64,000 nt of DNA from Morella rubra (GCA_003952965.2 CM025856.1:3600738-3664737), one strand, 5' to 3'; positions 1 through 13,919 are shown, counted from the stretch's first letter. Program-made: numbers and translations. Notes: a model not told the origin generated them from the sequence alone.

Positions 1-930
1 AAAATTTATCATGGTTCCCTTATGGTGAGGTACATCCACGGGCCGAGATGACAAGAAAAATTCATTAATCCCAAAATTAAGAGTATAAGCAAACAACGAA
101 GAAACCACTACGAATAACCCAAGCTCCAATACACCTAAATCTCACTTTCTCACATAAGAGAATCTATTACCTTATAATTCTCTCGTTGATCTACAAGATA
201 GATACTAGAGATTCATGCAACTTTAATGCTCTCCAATATCCGCGAGACATACCACATTTCCCTTTACAATTCTCTTAGATCCATGCAACGTTGGTGCTCT
301 TAATATCCACAAAACACACCAACGTGCTCTCTGCAATTCTCTCATATTCATGGAACGTTAATGCTCTCCATTATCTTTGAGAGACACCAACTTGCCCTTT
401 ACAATTCTCTGAGGTTCGTGCAAACTTGGGGCTCTCTAATAATCGTGAGACACGCTAACTTCCCTTCCTTAATGATCTCTTCTCTCTCTCTAGACTACAA
501 TCTCTATAACACTCTTTCTCTTTTATTCTCGACAACTCAATTATAATTGGAAAAGAACTTGTAATCATAACATGTTGAGGATTGCATCTACATTAAAAAA
601 AAATACCAGTTGGAAAATTTGGATAAAACAACAATCTGCAACATTCTGGGACCCATATGGTAAAATCCAAGGCAAACTCAACAATTCACCATGAACAAAA
701 ATATATATCAACTCGACTTAGCTTTATATAGCGAATAAGATAGCAGTGTCCATTTTAGCAAGTGGAAGTGAGCACCCATGTCGGCTGAGGATACAAGATG
801 GTTAAATGCCAATGATGCAAGAATCTTAAATGTTAGCATACTTATTTAGAATTTAGAATCTCTTAAGCGTCGTACAATTGAATGCGTCGTGTTCGTGTAC
901 ATCTGATTACCTGAAGTTTGCAGAGATGAA
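1..930. other. Intergenic DNA with minisatellite
   Basis: Apart from the 68-bp repeat at 212-480, this AT-rich stretch shows no supported gene, RNA gene or intact transposon. Confidence 0.5.
212..480. repeat. Minisatellite, about 4 units of 67-68 bp
   Basis: Four head-to-tail diverged units begin near 212, 280, 347 and 415. Each starts with TTCATGCAAC-like sequence, continues through GCTCTC..AATATC..GAGACA, and ends with TTTACAATTCTCT. Part of a further unit is visible at about 150-211. No convincing coding sequence is present; the 61-codon open frame at 361-546 runs through the repeat and is not a gene. Confidence 0.75.
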
Positions 931-932
931 GA

Positions 933-1560
933 TCAGGCTTTTTCGCAGAGAGCTAGCTTTTCTTCTGGCAACTGAAATCTAAGAGTAGTAACATTTTGTG
1001 TTAAATAATTCTCCTCATCACTGTCCGTTACCTCATCATAATCCGTTTCCTCGTCTCTTACGTTTCCGGATCATAACGAGGATGCTCATAGTATTTAGAA
1101 TGTAAACCATGCGGAGCAACGTTAGTGTAGAAGTGTGAAGCATCATCCTCAAATACTAACCGCACCCTGCAATCTTTCACAACCACCATCTTGATCTTTC
1201 ACGATCTCAAAAGGCGTACAGGGGGGCATGTAACAAATTGCTCTGCCTTGAATGCAAGATCGAGGCACAACTGAAGCTCTAATGAAGCTGCTGCCACATC
1301 TATCCCAATTATTCGGGTGTTCCAGAAACCAACTAGCTGGTATAAACGCCCAAAATCCAATTGACCCAACACCTGGAACTTTATGGGCCCAAAAGAATAA
1401 GGGTTTCGTTCGAAGTCCTTCGTTGCTCTCAAAAACACAACCAAAAGGTCGAAGAAGAGTATGATAACATGAGGAAAAAGTTCTCCTATCCCAAGCAGGG
1501 CCATGTTCTTCATAAACGAAAAACAGAGAGCATCCCTTCCACTCTCTACTCATGTCGAGT
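933..1560 (-). pseudogene. TNL disease-resistance gene, C-terminal (C-JID-like) remnant
   Basis: Read on the minus strand, three overlapping frames together resemble the post-LRR C-terminal end of TIR-NBS-LRR proteins. The first (about 1553-1230) contains EEHGPAWDRRTF, then GFWAFIPASWFLE and SSFIRAS. A second frame (about 1200-1070) carries VKDCRVRLVFEDDASHF, the place where TNL tails have a CGxRxLYEQD-type strand. A third (about 1068-933) has an acidic tail DEETDYDEVTDSDEEN and a stop at 933-935. Two frame breaks and the absence of TIR, NB-ARC or LRR sequence upstream indicate a decayed fragment. The family call rests on the C-JID-like pattern recognised by eye. A lost short intron could explain one of the breaks. 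Confidence 0.5.
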
Positions 1561-1883
1561 GGTACAGAATTTGATAAACAAGCTCATGACATAATTTGCT
1601 GTAAGAAAAAAAGAGTTCAAAAAGACAAAATCTAATTCAACAACGGTGAATTTTGCTCTGGCAACAGAAGGATAAAAGAGAGAAGGGGAGAGAGAGATTC
1701 ACTTCGGACCATTTAGCCAAGTCTAGCAAGAGTCGAAAACAGAAGCAGAATCTATTTTGGACATCCACTAGTTAATGGACCAAATATCAGAATATTAAAT
1801 TTCGCTTCTGACATATCCCGTGTACACTCCTAATTTCACGTGAAATCCATATTCTAGCGTAGAAGTTGAAAATTGTAGTTTTA

Positions 1884-2064
1884 GGTACCGTTTGTTTTCT
1901 AATATTTTGGGACATGAAAATTTCTAGCAAAACAAATACACTTCAAAATTTTTAACTTTTTACACATACATACTTCACCTTTCACAAATCCAATAAATCT
2001 CAATAAAGTAAAATTCTCAAAATTTTAGAAATATTCCCCGAAATTTTAGCAAACAAACACCCCC
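1884..2064. mobile_element. Tourist-like MITE (copy 1), TSD TTA
   Basis: A 181-bp AT-rich element flanked by TTA at 1881-1883 and 2065-2067. The left end begins GGTACCGTTTGTTT; the right end read inward begins GGGGGTGTTTGTTTG, giving imperfect terminal inverted repeats. GG-ended TIRs and a 3-bp TTA target duplication are typical of PIF/Harbinger Tourist MITEs. A second copy in the opposite orientation lies at 29448-29630. It has no coding capacity. Confidence 0.75.
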
Positions 2065-2349
2065 TTAAATTGTTAATGCACGTTTCGTACTAACTCGATC
2101 GCGTTGTCAGTGCCTCAGCATTCCAATCAGTTCAAACTGGATCTTCAATTCGGAGAGTTGCACGTGAAGTGAGATTTCAAGTTAGAACTTGTTCGTCCCT
2201 TTCATGTTTTTACTAATTAAGGTGCTTGGAGTATTTGGTTAGCATGTGTTGTGTTCTCGATGCAATTGGAATTTAAAATTTATTGTCTAATTTTTTATAA
2301 AATTTTTAAAACATGTTTGAATTTTTAAAACAATTAGAATAAAAATAAC

Positions 2350-2525
2350 ATGGTGTTTGGCAAACTAAAATTTTAATCCTTAAAATTTTATCATTATTAT
2401 AATTTTTTTTCTCTCTTCACTTTTTTCATAAAAATTTTTTCACTTTTTCACTCACTTTTTCATTCTCTTTTTACCTTTTTACTGACTTTTAAAATTTTAC
2501 TCCAAAATTTTGTTTCCAAATGTCA
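2350..2525. mobile_element. Probable MITE remnant, T-rich family
   Basis: The stretch runs from GTGTTTGGCAAACTAAAATTTT to AAAATTTTGTTTCCAAATG, with a TCTCTCTTCACTTTTT core like that of the elements at 44373-44575 and 51757-51915. No clean target duplication was identified, so the boundaries are approximate. Confidence 0.35.
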
Positions 2526-4137
2526 TGTAAAACTTTCTTTGAGAATGTGAGATTCATTCTTTTTTTATTACCCTAAAATTTTACTATAATTTTGTTCCCA
2601 AATGTCATATAAAACTTTCTTTGGAAATGTGAGATTCACTCTTTTTTTATTGGTGACAGTATCAATACGAAGCGTGACACTTCAAATGGCTGTGACGATA
2701 CATCACTAATTCAATAATCGGCCAGTATCAGTGAGATCCCCACATTCACCATTCACTATTTTATTCATTTATTTCATTTTATTCCATATTTTCTGCATCA
2801 AGGTGGGTGAGGGTATTCACAAACATCTGAGTTACAAAATTTAGATTACATATATGCCCAAACCTTTGAAACCAATGCGTACAAAGGTATATATCAAGAA
2901 AAAAAAAAAAAAAAGTCTCCGCCTAAACGGCTAGACTGTCCTACACTTTTGTGAGAAGTAGTTGCAAGATACTTTAATTAATTAAAGAAAATTTTTAAAA
3001 TTCGTGTCTAAGTTTTTATGAAATTTTAAAAACATGTCTAAATTTTTTAAATTGGCAAATCACTGCCTAGATTTAAAACAATTAAAATGAATATATATAT
3101 ATATATACCTCTTATTGACTAATTAAAATAACTGATTGGGTAATTTCTCACCTGAATGTTGATCAAACATCCAGCATAATGAAGAGTTTCAAGAAAAAAA
3201 AAATGCTTTCCACCTTCAAACTTTGATGTCAATGTCACGTAGCATTCCAAATTATTAAGTTTATCAGGTTGAACTTTCAAAATATTAAAGTTCATCAATT
3301 CATGTTATCTGATTAAGATTCAACAATTAAAATAAGCTAAATATATGTCACGTGGCACAATCTTAATGGTTGGCACAATCTTAATGGTTGGATTCAAGTA
3401 AAGAGTGCAACTTGGTAAATTATAGTAGTTCAATATGATACGCTTGCATCTTGCATTGCTTCCTATGAAGAAGAAAAAGAAGAAGTATGTTCAACAATAC
3501 TACTAACCAATTAATTCCAAAGTAAAATATCTTTCTCAAACCATACAAATCATCAGAATGTATACTAATTGCCATACCACTCATGATGAATGTTGAAATA
3601 ATTGGTTTTTTGAGTTTTTTTTAGTAACGAAAAGAAACCGTATATGATAAACTACTTGAATAAACTCACCTAATGTACGGATAAATTCCAAAAATTAGCA
3701 CAAACTCATTTAACCCTTGTGACTCTTATTTAAGTGAATTACGATATTCATTTTAGTAGAGAATTGAATCTATAACCTATACAGCTAACCCACGTAAATA
3801 CATATAAACCCTAATCACTGAGGCAGCCCGCCGTAGGGAAAAAAAAAAGGTAAAAAAAAAGTGGCAGGGACGATGATCTGGGCTTGTGTCACTGGATCAG
3901 CCTAAAGCTCAGAGACCAACACAGAATAATACAAAAAGGTCCAAATGCCCATCCAAAGGTCGTCGTTCTCCTCCGTCTACGTAACCTACAGAATACAAGT
4001 ATTACAAACATAATAACAGGACCCCCCTCGCCTCACTTCCTTCCGGAAGCTTCGGAAAAAGCCACGCTCTCTTCAAGGATACTGTGACAAAGATACATAT
4101 TAAACACGCTTGCTCTCGCTGCTCATTCCAAAGCGCC

Positions 4138-7100
4138 ATGGCTAGGGTTCCCAGCAAGCACGGTCGTGATGAAGCTCTGGTATGGTCATCTTTACTCAGA
4201 AACAAACCTTACAATTCTCTCTTCATTTCAAATTACAAGCGAGAAGTTTGCAATTTTTGCTTTTCCTTCACTTCCTTAGCAGCCGAACATGGCACTATCT
4301 GATGGACTTTCATTTATCTAGATCATTTCGTTTTAGCTTCTCTAATTTCTCATTCGTTGAAATAATGGTTTCAGTTAAAGGAACTAATTTGTATGCTTTA
4401 GGTTTTGAAGAGGGTATTTCGAAGTAGTATTCTTATAGAGTGATTGTTGGGTATAGGATTTCCAGGGATTTTTGAATGACTTGCAGGATTGGGAGCTTTC
4501 TCTCAAGGACAAAGACAAGAAAATGAAACCTCAAGCTCCTCAAAAGGGAAAATTGGTGCGTACTACCACCCAAAATGATCTTCCATGTGTTTTTTTCATT
4601 AAAACTGGTAATAAAAAAAGTGCTATCAAGATATGTTTTCTTTTCGGTAGCAAGAGCATGATTTCCTTCCATAGTGTTTCTGGAATGAATGTAGAATCGA
4701 CATGTCACGGTTGTTATCAGTTTCTCTTTTTCTTTTCACCGATTTTCCTGGTTAAGTAAGAAAGTGGACATTGAAATTGTTCTATGGTGGTTCTAGATTC
4801 TGTTGTAGATGTGTTGAATCTAACAAGGCAAAATGCAGTGGCCTTCTGTTGTTTAGACTCTAAGCCGATATTATGTTAGGACATCATGTGCGTGTGGATC
4901 AACATACCTGTAGCTGTATAGCAAATATTTGGTGCATGATATTCCTTTGGCATTTTCGTAGGCTTCTTCTCAGGGAACTGGAAAAACTACTCCAGTGGAT
5001 TATTCAAGGAGTAGTAGAAGAGAATTTGATTATAATGGGAAATATGGTGAAAATCCCATGTCAAGTAGTTTCATGACTGAAGAGAACATGCCTGATGCTA
5101 ATTCAGAGAAAGAACTGGTAGGAATTCTTCTGCTCTCAATATAATTTCAACAATTCAGGCACTTGGTGCAACTATGTTGGTTTCAATGATGCTAACAATG
5201 AAAAGTATCCCAATTTTGAAGGGTAACGAGTGTTTTAAGAAAAAGAATTTTAAGGAAGCTATTGAATGTTATTCAAGAAGCATTGCCTTGTCACCAACAG
5301 CAGTGGCTTATGCTAATCGGGCAATGGCCTACCTCAAAATTAGAAGGTAAGTTTTGTGCTGGAAACTCTGGGTTATTTGATGTAGACATCAGGTTAAGCA
5401 TGCTTTAAATGTAATGAAATCAACCTTTGTTTTCATGTGCTTGTGTTATGTACATCTTGTGCTTTTGACGACCTGAATGTGTTTGTAGTGCCCTTATTGA
5501 GTAACTTATGCTTAAAGTTGCATACATGCCTGAGTAGCGGTCTTAATGTTCACAATTCATGAATCTTAACAGAAAATTTTTGTTCTTTCGATCTGCCTTT
5601 CCATTAGATTTCAAGAGGCTGAGGAAGATTGTACAGAGGCCTTAAATCTAGATGATCGCTATATAAAAGCATACTCACGTCGAGCGACAGCTAGAAAAGA
5701 ACTAGGGAAATATAAAGGATGCTTTGAGGGTACGTTGTGTCCAAAACTATATTTTTTTATTCACTGAGTTTGCTGTTTCATGGGATATATGTTTGCATGT
5801 CTGATCTTTCTGAGATAATGAATATAGCTACTTGCAGATGCTGAGTTCGCCCTGAGGTTGGAACCTCAGAATCAAGAAGTGAAGAAGCAGTACACAGAGG
5901 CCAGGTCTTTGTACAACAAAGTAAGCATTCAATCTAGTTGCTTCTAGTTCTTGTTATGATACTGTTGCTTTCCGTTGTTATTTTACTTGTTTATTTATTG
6001 CGACTGCTTCTTGACGTAATTTCTATGCTACAAGAATGTTGATACACTGATAGAGTTCACAATCTTTTCTATAATTATTACTTACTCTTTATGATGTGGG
6101 ATAGAAAATGTGGGAATTGAAATTATAAAATAAGAGAACTTGTTCGCACTACGTGAGTTTCTTGGCTTGAATTTTGTGTTTGTTTACAGAATTAGCAGAA
6201 ACTAATACTTGGTGGTTTCGTATAATAGGCTCATGATCATTCTGGTATAAATTTCCTAGTCATGCATTTGTGAGTTGTATTCTTTTTGTGTCTCTGTTCT
6301 CATTTACTATGGGTATGGCTCAAAATTCAAGCTAAAAGATGAATTTAAATCAGGTCATTTTTCAGCAGTACCATCACTATTAGGGAAACAGTCAGGTCAC
6401 AATGGAAATATGCATGAATTGAGTTGTTGAAGCTTAGAATACAACCTTTTGAGTTACTTTTTTCTTCCAGAGGATCTATTTTTTTGGGTAACTGCTGAAC
6501 TGTGGCAGCAAACAGATTTCCAACCAGCGCTGTATTTTTCTTTTTCCTTAACTAATTCAAGACTACTTTTTATATACTCTGATACAAACCTTGGCCTACC
6601 ACTTTTGGATACCAGACTGGAAAACCAATGGCGAGATAGCTTCTGTGGTGATGAGCTGATAGTGCACATACGATGGAAATGCATCCATTGTCATGATTTT
6701 TGATATATATTTAATAACTTGCTCATTTAGGGCAATGTACATCTTCTGTTTGCAGCACATCTGTTGGTCAAATCTAGAGAATATAGTGGAAGGTTAGTGG
6801 GAGTATAATAGAAGCTGGAAGCTAAGTTGTTATTCTGCTCTCATATTGTCTCTGCTGACAGGGCATAGTTTCCGCTAAATTGGCTCCATACTTTATTTTT
6901 CTCACTCCATGCAATAGTGATAGATTTAATGTATGTTAGCACAATGGTGTATGAACTACATTTGATTATTGCTTGTAAGGTATTTCGATTTTTATTTTTC
7001 CAGGAGATTCTTGAGAAGGTGACTGGACCAGTGAGAAACTCTACGGAAGGAATGGAGAAAGTAGGAAGTTCAGAAAGCGAGGTTAATGGACAAAGTGTCC

Positions 7101-10100
7101 ATCCAGTCTTAAATACTACTCAAGGGTCAGGAGTGGCTGCTGTTCAAGGCCATACCAAGGTATTAGCAATCATGCCTTCTCCTAGAATATGTTATGAAAT
7201 GTTCATTTGATAAGGCCAAGAAGGAATCAGCACAACTTGATGTTTGATAGCATTCTTTTGTCTCTATTTAGCTAGTTGTCTTACTTGCAATAATCTGAGG
7301 AACACTGTTAACCACATAAGGAAAGTATTGTACGGTGATCATCTAGTTTTGCTATAAAAAATTTTGACCTGTGTTTAACTTTGTCTGATACACTAAATAC
7401 AACTCATTTTTATGCGTTAATCTCTTGTTCTTTCCACACCATTGTGGGGTTAGGTTCCACATATGGTGGTAATATGTGAGGATTTAAGGATAGAAAATAA
7501 TTATTACCCTAATTGAAACATTGTCAAGAGATCTGTATATTATTAGATTGATTCTTAGTCTCCCCCTTCTCCCTTTGACAGCTGCAGGTACATGTCTAAT
7601 TTACCGACGGAAAAGGAAAAGTCTTTCTGATGTGTTTCTCCCATTTTATTTTGTTATTTTCATTTTTCTTTCAAACATGTACGGACTATGGGTAATTGGA
7701 ATTTTTTATTAGTGATATTGTGGCATCTGTTCGCTTATCAAAAAAAAAATATATATTGTGGCATCTGTTCTCTCCTGAATTTGATTGATAACTCCATTCT
7801 TTTTTGGTTAATTGAGTTTGACAACAAAGCAAACCAAAGAACATGTGGCATTAGGTTTACAGCATTTATGCTCTTGTCTTATTTTCTTGTGCTTTTGAAC
7901 TCCATTGTCAGGACAATGATGGACTATTCCCTGCGAGGGAATCTGCCTTTGTGGAGGAAATTGAAAGCAGGCATGTCAAAGGTGGAAGTAGAATAGTGGA
8001 ACAAGAAGTCAATGTTTCTCATGTAAACACCACTCGGAGTTCTAGAGTTGACAGTGTTAAGGTTTATCATGACATCCTTATTCAACTATATTCTGCCTTT
8101 TGCACTTCCTTTAAATTTAAGTGCTCAACTAGGTGAATAAGTTCTGATTATTGTTGGTCCTTGCGGGTGCAAGTTTTTCTTAGTCTAATTAGATAATTAT
8201 GTTGTGGGACACCCAGTTGTAAACAGTTGTTTCTTACACCCTATTAAGTTGGTGGGGATAGTTCTTGTTTGCAGGTAGTGAAGGGCCAAGAGCCAGAAAA
8301 GTAGATCCACTTTCCTAATTTGCTCCAGAAAAGTACATGTCTAATATGCTTCATTCTTGTATCATCTAGAAACTCTCAACTCAAAGCAGGAACCCAAATT
8401 CAATTTGATTTGGTTAAAACAAAAGCCTTTTGGTATTAATTTCTGGTTACAATTTTCATAACTGGCTTGTGTGGGACTCATAGTCCCTGAGTGGAGGATG
8501 GATATTCTGTCTGAAGGGAGATCATAAGGTGCTGTTTGCTTGTGACAATGTGTGTTGCTAACCATGAAACTCTTTTTTATTGTGAATCTTCTCTTCCTGC
8601 TCACTTCTAAGCCTAAGTCCTACTGCCTTCTGAACAGGCATAAGTTCGTCTCATTGTTGCTTAAATCTGGAAGCATTCCTACTAACCCTCTCTTCTCTGT
8701 GATCTGTGATTTCTGTGCTTTTCCTCTCATTTCTTTGGTTTGACACTGCTTGCTTTGCCATTTTTTTCAGAAAAATCACAGAACTAGAAACCAAGAGCTC
8801 AGGACCTCAGTGCAAGTGCTTGCTTCTCAAGCAGCTTCTCGAGCCAAGGCTGAAGCTGCAAAAAACATCACCCCACCTAATTCAGCTTATCAATTTGAGG
8901 TTTCTTGGCGGGGACTCTCTGGAGACCGTGCACTTCAGGTTCGTTTGTTGAGGGTAAGCAACGGTGTCTCTGTGAGTAATATTGGTGAGATTCATGTTTC
9001 TATTACCACATTAATACACTTGCAGCACGTTGAATCACTAGGTATACTACTTAACTAGAAGAACCAAATAGAAAAAAACTTAACTAGAAGAACATTGCTA
9101 GTATGGAAGATTCATATGTCCATCTACTGAGGTCCCTCTTTGTGGATATTGTTTTGGTTGACCTACACAAGTACCCGATAGAACAAATTACTGTGGCTTT
9201 TGGGGTGGTCCCCCGAAAGTAAACCCATCGATTAGTTGATGGGCTATGCTGACCTGGTGCTAGAGGCTGTTTCTAGTGGCTTATAGTTAATACGTAGTTT
9301 TGATCAATCAGCAAATTTACTTGTGCCTTTAATTTGATTTACTTTATGCTAATGCCTTCTACAATATTTTGCTTGTTTCTGTTGATTCAATGAGAATGGC
9401 CCTAATATTTGTTCTTTTTATTTCTTTAGGCTGTCTCTCCAACTGCATTACCACAGATATTCAAGAATGCCCTGTCTGCTTCCCTACTAATGGACATTGT
9501 TAGGTGTATTGCCACCTTTTTCACGTGAGTACACATTTCTGGATGTTTTTCTTAAGGTCAAAATTTTTCTATTTGAAATCCCTATGGGCTTAATTCGCCT
9601 ATGTTTTCTACTTTTTGCAGTGAAGAAATAGATCTGGCTGTCAAATACGTAGAAACCTTAACCAAAGTTTCGAGATTTGACTTGCTGATCATGTGCCTTT
9701 CGTCTACAGACAGGGATGGTCAGTATGCATGGCTGAATTATTTCAGTTTTTAACAAACTTGATGTCTCAACTATGGTACTCTTTTTAGAGGCTACAATGC
9801 TTTGCTAGCTTTCAGTCATAAGAAGTTAGATGGCTACTGAATATTTTAGTTTCTAACTTTGATGATCAATAATAATCCCACACCATGGGAATAAGTCTTT
9901 CCATGTAGCATTCCACAAGATATACATGCGTAGTTGTCTTTTATGGAGGAATTGTGAGCAAATTTTGAAAAGTCTCTTGACTTCAAACTGGTGGAGCGAT
10001 GAGTGGGGCCAGGGTTAGTTAAGTGCTTTTCATTGGTAGGATTAACTGGCGACATTTGGTAGGATTAACTCGCACAATCTAGGTCAAAAAAGATCTTCAA

Positions 10101-10525
10101 CCATGAGTGGGTAGCAATAACTCAATGTCTTATTGACTATTTAACTTTTATGGGACAAACTCCCAGGAGGCTTCAGTTCTTTTGTTTTGGTCAGATTTCT
10201 TCCCACGGGGAGTTTTTTCCTTTCTTCCTTCTCATCTTTTTTTTTTTCCTAGAAGAGAGAGAGAGAGAGGCTGATGTAACGAGTGACATTCTAATCCAAG
10301 ACTCCCACGGCGTACTTACCCAGAAGAAGAAAAACAATCCACTGAGTACTTTGTTTTTAGTTGTTGATCTTTGAGAACTAAGTGTATAATGAAACTAATA
10401 TTCAATTATCCTCTGAAACAGATCTCCGCAAGATTTGGGATGAAGTATTTTGTAGCGAGACAACTCCAATTGAGTATGCAGAGACGCTTGATAAGCTTCG
10501 TTCAAAATTTTGCCCCAAAGGGTGA
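4138..10525 (+). CDS. RPAP3/TPR5-like tetratricopeptide repeat protein
   Basis: Twelve exons read as one 470-residue protein: 4138-4179, 4457-4555, 4962-5117, 5222-5346, 5608-5729, 5838-5920, 7004-7159, 7912-8061, 8771-8953, 9430-9524, 9621-9718 and 10422-10525. All junctions are GT-AG and the frame closes. Residues 15-30 (DFQGFLNDLQDWELSL) match the conserved N-terminal motif of RPAP3/Spag1-type proteins. Residues about 100-210 hold three TPR motifs (GNECFKKKNFKEAIECYSRS onward), expected to bind the EEVD tail of HSP90/HSP70. A low-complexity linker follows, then an RPAP3_C domain at about 351-460 (YQFEVSW, ALPQIFKNALS, RKIWDEVF). In animals and yeast this family works in the R2TP/HSP90 pathway that assembles RNA polymerases and PIKK complexes; the same role in the plant is inferred. 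Length fits Arabidopsis TPR5-type proteins. The start is the first ATG, with conserved sequence immediately downstream. Confidence 0.9.
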
Positions 10526-13500
10526 GAGATCATGGAAGAGTTCTTAGGCATGATGTTTGTTCTGTTGAGTTTTTTTTTGGTCATAAGCGATCATAATGTA
10601 AATCACTTGCAGAGATTGTCCTTTGTCCTAATCTACTTGGTCCACCTGTACAAAAGCAATAGATTAATGAGTTAAAATTGGGTCTTTGGGATCTTGGTTT
10701 TTTCATATGAATGAAGTCCATGATCCCTTGTTACGAGCTTTGCGGGTGTAAATTTTAATTGGTTTTCAAAGCTGTGATTAAATGTTAACCTTTTCTTTCC
10801 GTCTTCTTATCAATTGATAGAATGTTTATCATGTGAAATCTTCAATTGGATCCAAATTTTGCGGAGCCTTGTTGTGTTGAAGACATTCGATTTGTTATCA
10901 TCTGAATAACGTTTAAGGTTGTAGAACTTCAGTTGCTTCTTGTGGTCAGTTCAGCTGAATTACAGGTGGAGATGGAGACACCCTACGGGGCAACACCTTT
11001 GCTTTAATTGTCTGTCTGTACCATGCCACTATATTACGCGTTCGAACTGCAGAATTTGACAATTTGAGAGGAACCCATTCGCAATTATTGTCTGTTTGTA
11101 CCATACCACAATGTGATGCTTATTGTGGTTGGCGTTCTTACTGCAGAAATTGACTAGTTAGAGAGGAACCATGTGCAATAAACAGTTATACTCTAGGCTC
11201 ATGCTGGTCCATTCTTAAAAGGCTATTCATAGTGGTGTTATTGTGTACTTTTTCCTCGCTTTCTTCCCATCGTCTTCATCCAAAAGGGATCCAGTCTTTA
11301 AGGCATGGCCATTTGCCTCAGCACTCGTCCCCCTAACCCATTTTCCACGTAATGTTTAGCAGCTTGGGATGAGATCCTTTTGTCTTATCAATTGTTCATT
11401 CGAATTTGTTTCTTTGCATCTTTTTTCATGTCAACGACAGAGAAGTTCACTAGATGGTAGATTTTTCACATGGCTTCCTTATCTTTCGGCATGTTACTTC
11501 TCATGGCTGACCCAGAGTTTCTCAAGGTATTTGACTGCGGAATCTTTGGTTGTTTCGTAAGTTACAGACTTCATAGTCCACCAAAGCCAAGACAAAACAA
11601 TATTAAACAAGCAGCTGCCCTGGACTTCCTTAACATGCACGCTCACGGCTCATGTTTTTATAGCACATTGAATCTGGGGGAAGATTTAGGAGTAGCTTTT
11701 TTCTTTAAAAAGTTGTTTTCGTTTAATTATTGATAGGCTACTAGGCCTTGTCCATGAGCAAAAACAAGTTGTAAAACACGACCCTCCTCTGTTGTCTACC
11801 CGTAGTCCACTAGCATCTATTGTTAGTAAAAGAGACGGAGAGTAACGGAGGAGCGAAATTATTTTTGTTAAGTATATAGATCCTTTTGTGGGGCTTGCCA
11901 TGGGCATCACCTCTAAATTTCTGGCAACTTTATAGGCATGTGATAATCAAGCGATAATCACCATTTGTGCCAATATAATTCTTCTGACCTTCGGCATCTT
12001 CTTCACTTTAGTGGCATGTGATAATCATCACAAAACATGATTATGCAAGGAATAAAGAAGTGCGCGAAGAAAAAAAAGGGAAAATGGAATATTAAATATT
12101 TGAGACATATGACAAGGTTCATGAACGGTGGCCTTGTGCGAAATCCTAAAAGAGGTATTTTATAATAAATTACAAAATATTATATTAAAATATAAAATAT
12201 CAATGAATATAGTTAAAAATTATTTTTTACAAAACAAAATTGTATTCAAGATTTGTCAAAATCATTTTCAATTGATAATTATAGGTAATTCATTTAATTT
12301 TTGATAGAATTTGAAGTAATTTTTTGTTGATTAATAGCAATTTTATTAAGAGCTTATTTTTTATATTGAATTAATTTTTTTCATTTTTTTTTAGTATTTA
12401 ATAATTATTTTATATTAGACGATTGTGTTTAGATGGGCAAAAAAAATTTCTAATGAAATTGTTTTTGTTAGAGGTGGTGTAAATTATATTGAGATTGGTA
12501 AAAAATTTGTTAAAATTTATAAAAAAGTTGTTGGAGTTTGTAAAAAGGTATTGGAGTTGATGAAAAAGTGATTGTGAAATTTTTTTTAAAAAAAAAATTT
12601 TGATAGCCAAACATAGATATCTCAAAATTATTCTGAAAACAAAAATGATAACTGTAATGAACATAAATAGAAATTTAAACAATTTTGAGATTTATTTTTT
12701 TGCCCTCTCGACCTATCCTAACAGAGGGGAAATACCCATGCATCTAATTGCATTATAACCATGTTCTATAGTCTAACTAAACAATTAAAATTCTTGAGAT
12801 AAACCAAATTCCCAGCATGAAATGCCTTGAAAAAATAACCAATCTTGGAGTTTATCTTTGTCCGTTTGTCCGTTATGACTTATGACATTCTGACTCTCTT
12901 TTTTTTAAGGATAATCCAACTCACCCAACAACACCCAAAGATCAGCAGAACGTCATAGGGAGGAGGTGCCAATTGAGCCAAAGGTTCAGCGGGCTGGTGC
13001 GACCAAAGATACTTTTTCTTGTATAGTCATGATTTATAGATGGGTCTTAAAGACGAGAGGACTCTCATTTATTAGTTGGAACTCGTGGTTGTCATTAACT
13101 CATAATTAAGTTTAAACTTCAAATCCCTTTAAACTTCAATCTCATTAAATAGTAATTATTTCCAAGTCAAACATGAGTTTCTCAATTGTTTTGACTTCAA
13201 CATGGAAATTTGATGTGTTTGACCCACTTTAGACAGATATCTGGATTTTGAAATTTTTATTTAATATAATTATATTTGTTTAAAATAATAATATATTGTA
13301 AAGCAATCAAATAATTAAAAAGTGAAAAAATAAGGGGAACGGTCCATAAAGAAGACCTGTGACTTGCGAGTTATCATCATCAAAAATTTAAAGATATATT
13401 CGTTTTAATTTGTATTTTAAAATATATATAAATTTTAAAATTTATAAATCAAACATATTCAAATACTGATATAAATTAATAATTTTTACGCACATATCGA

Positions 13501-13870
13501 TAAAATAATTTTTAAAATACTTCAAATCTTTAAAATCTCACGAAAACAAATGTCTCCGGGAAAATATCTGCACTGGGAAGACTCGTATCTTTTTGCTTAA
13601 GACATGACGTAGGTTTTGCTTAATAAAACGCAGATAGAAAAGCCGTTCACAATTGAAGACATCGTACGTAGGTCACACTACTAGTAAATCTGTCAAGGTG
13701 ACATTATTGCAAATGATTTCAAAAACAAGCTGTATATGTAAAAGACAAGATTCCAAGAGTTCGCTAAAACAAAAAAGGTCCCATGAGTTCGAAATTCAAA
13801 GTCCGATCCAGTTTAAAGTCTTCCAAGTTCTGACATAAACCCATTAATCCAGGAAGCAGGCAGTTGTTGT
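10526..13870. other. Intergenic DNA between the RPAP3-like and EFR3-like genes
   Basis: The 3' UTR of the upstream gene probably occupies the first few hundred bases. The remainder is AT-rich with one probable MITE near 12421-12621. Open frames around 11370-11910 show no family resemblance and are not called. Confidence 0.5.
12421..12621. mobile_element. Probable MITE, related to the element at 44893
   Basis: An AT-rich segment with imperfect inverted ends: GATTGTGTTTAGATGGGC on the left and, read inward from the right, ATCTATGTTTGGCTATC. The interior (GTTGGAGTTTGTAAAAAGG, GTTGATGAAAAAGTGATTG) matches the interior of 44893-45099. The target duplication is unclear. Confidence 0.5.
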
Positions 13871-13919
13871 TTTCACTTCTTCCAGTAATAACTACAGTAA
13901 AAGAGAAACTGACACCCAG

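Larger units (their letters stand above)
1560..4137. other. Intergenic DNA upstream of the RPAP3-like gene
   Basis: This holds a Tourist-like MITE (1884-2064), a T-rich MITE-like stretch (about 2350-2525), a poly-A run near 2900, an (AT)n run near 3090-3107, and a short duplication of GGCACAATCTTAATGGTT at about 3352-3391. The last 300 bp must contain the promoter of the gene starting at 4138, but no clear TATA box was found. Confidence 0.5.
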
